In this document: positions 14,480 to 14,716 of the stretch, piece by piece
Position numbering within the stretch: the first letter of the stretch is position 1
How the letters are laid out: each line of letters starts with the position of its first letter
DNA from: an uncultured Archangium sp.
GTDB taxonomy: Bacteria; Myxococcota; Myxococcia; Myxococcales; Myxococcaceae
Direction of reading: 5' to 3'
Assembly (NCBI GenBank): GCA_946479335.1
Contig: CAMLFP010000105.1
Span: 1-14,716 of the forward strand
DNA length: 14,716 nucleotides
Notes under the pieces: generated by a model
Databases searched by the model: none
Told to the model about the DNA's origin: nothing
The model's input: only the letters and a program-made list of their open reading frames with translations
Position numbers and translations under genes: made by a program

Positions 14480-14716
14480 CGAGGCTGTGGCGTAAAGAGC
14501 ATCACGGCGTGAAACGACTTCAGGAGCCGCTGCGCGTTGGACCCCAGCAGCGCGCTCTTCGCCTGATTTTCAGGCGACACCTGCGCTTGCCACCCGCTCC
14601 CGTCAGGAGCCGTCGGTCGCGTCGAGACCGGAGGCGGACTGCGGTACCGCGACTGCATCTGCACGACGGGCGCCCCGTCCTTGGGACCATAGAACGCCCA
14701 GCCGCCGTCGGGTTCG
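14476..14716 (-). CDS. Unrecognised protein, C-terminal fragment entering from the right edge
   Basis: An open minus-strand frame runs from the right edge to a TAG at 14476-14478, giving about 79 residues of the C-terminus. It is not limited by a start in the window. The sequence (for example GGWAFYGPKDGAPVV, then RPTAPDGSGWQAQV and LLKSFHAVMLFTPQPR) has mixed composition with aromatic residues, unlike the Arg/His-rich shadow frames elsewhere, which supports it being real. It ends tail to tail with the exported protein gene, the two stops overlapping by 2 bases (14477-14478). No family was recognised. Confidence 0.5.
   Translation of the reverse strand, partial: EPDGGWAFYGPKDGAPVVQMQSRYRSPPPVSTRPTAPDGSGWQAQVSPENQAKSALLGSNAQRLLKSFHAVMLFTPQPR

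Overview
The window is very GC-rich, with third codon positions dominated by G and C, tightly packed genes and many stop/start overlaps. This codon use, a lipoprotein-anchored substrate-binding protein, stand-alone MshEN-domain proteins with Pro/Ala-rich linkers, and an ECF sigma factor with a one-TM zinc-finger anti-sigma factor all suggest a Myxococcota-type deltaproteobacterium. That assignment is inference; no rRNA or taxonomic marker gene is present.

Layout. Positions 1-1225 (minus) hold an ECF sigma factor and its anti-sigma factor, coupled by an ATGA overlap; the anti-sigma gene runs off the left edge. Positions 1370-11830 are a long run of minus-strand genes. In transcription order (right to left) they are: a LolA/LolB-fold-like lipoprotein, a patatin-like phospholipase, a peptide-type substrate-binding lipoprotein and two OppBC/YejBE-type permeases. 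A 79-bp AT-rich gap follows, then a membrane protein resembling the GIDE/BAM family, a 112-bp gap with a strong hairpin, two MshEN (GspE N-terminal-like) proteins, a fused double-ATPase ABC protein (YejF/DppDF type) and a DUF2085 membrane protein. Positions 11871-14479 (plus) are divergently transcribed: an ExbB/TolQ proton-channel subunit, an ExbD/TolR subunit and a predicted secreted beta-rich protein. A minus-strand gene entering from the right edge meets the last of these tail to tail at 14476-14479.

How the genes may work together. The binding protein, two permeases and fused ATPase make a complete peptide/opine-type importer. The ATPase, however, is separated from the permeases by about 3.4 kb holding three unrelated genes, and its GTG start overlaps the stop of the second MshEN gene. 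This is the most unusual feature: an importer ATPase translationally coupled to a protein whose N-terminal domain belongs to a family known to bind cyclic di-GMP in some members. The phospholipase and lipoprotein genes are coupled to the front of the same operon, which hints at a link with envelope lipids. The ExbBD pair lacks a TonB or TolA partner in the window. No RNA genes, CRISPR arrays, insertion sequences or transfer signatures were seen.
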